Shown here one piece after another: positions 5,621 through 5,693 of a stretch of DNA of 5,693 nucleotides. The notes beneath the pieces were generated by a model, which saw nothing but the letters and a program-made list of their open reading frames with translations, made no database searches and was not told the origin of the DNA. The DNA is from an uncultured Chloroflexaceae bacterium (GTDB lineage: Bacteria > Chloroflexota > Chloroflexia > Chloroflexales > Chloroflexaceae), in assembly GCA_937141995.1 (NCBI GenBank), contig CAKZQX010000304.1, positions 1-5,693 of the forward strand, in the 5' to 3' direction. Position 1 is the first letter of the stretch. Each line of letters begins with the position of its first letter. The position numbers and the translations under genes were made by a program.

Positions 5621-5693
5621 GACAACGAAGAAACACACGACGCACACGACGGCACACGAATAACTGAATAGCAATAATCCAGACGAAACACAC
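5621..5693 (+). other. T-free, CACACGACG-repeat leader of the next transcript
   Basis: From 5621 to 5660 there are 40 bases without a single T. Inside lie CACACGACG at 5634 and 5643 and CACACGAAT at 5653, near-tandem units of 9-10 bp. The leader would be largely unstructured RNA. No start codon with a binding site appears before the window ends. Confidence 0.5.

Overview
The window looks like chromosomal DNA from a moderately GC-rich member of Chloroflexota, most likely the Roseiflexus/Chloroflexus group. This rests on the style of its proteins: a soluble GAF-PAS-GAF HisKA_3 kinase paired with a NarL-type regulator, and a secreted protein joining FGYP/ERARFE repeats to a GerMN domain. It also rests on degenerate 7-bp repeat tracts between genes. 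The assignment is inferred from protein style and not from a marker gene.

Layout. Positions 1-112 hold no identifiable gene. They contain an array of GTTC units at about 7-bp spacing that runs up to the start of the first gene. Positions 113-2350 encode a cytoplasmic sensor histidine kinase, and 2358-3002 encode its LuxR/NarL-family response regulator. The regulator's ribosome binding site overlaps the kinase stop codon, so the two form a translationally coupled two-component operon. Positions 3003-3953 (about 950 bp) have no convincing gene of normal size. The first 390 bp are a tandem pair of structured repeat modules. Each has a short GC-rich hairpin followed by a large two-tier imperfect hairpin. 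The arm sequences differ between the copies while staying self-complementary. The rest of this gap has several smaller inverted repeats and a doubtful 59-codon reverse-strand ORF with a strong AGGAGG.

Positions 3954-5369 encode a secreted 471-residue protein with an Ig-like domain, two FGYP repeats and a C-terminal GerMN domain. Positions 5370-5693 hold a possible weak terminator, a second heptad array and phased TGAACCA repeats. They end in a near-consensus sigma70-type promoter (TTGACA, 17 bp, extended TATACT) pointing right toward a gene outside the window.

How the parts may work together: the kinase and regulator form a complete phosphorelay pair with an intracellular or diffusible input. 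Nothing in the sequence ties them to the GerMN protein, which lies 950 bp downstream behind repeats and has its own leader. The most unusual element is the duplicated two-hairpin module at 3004-3388.
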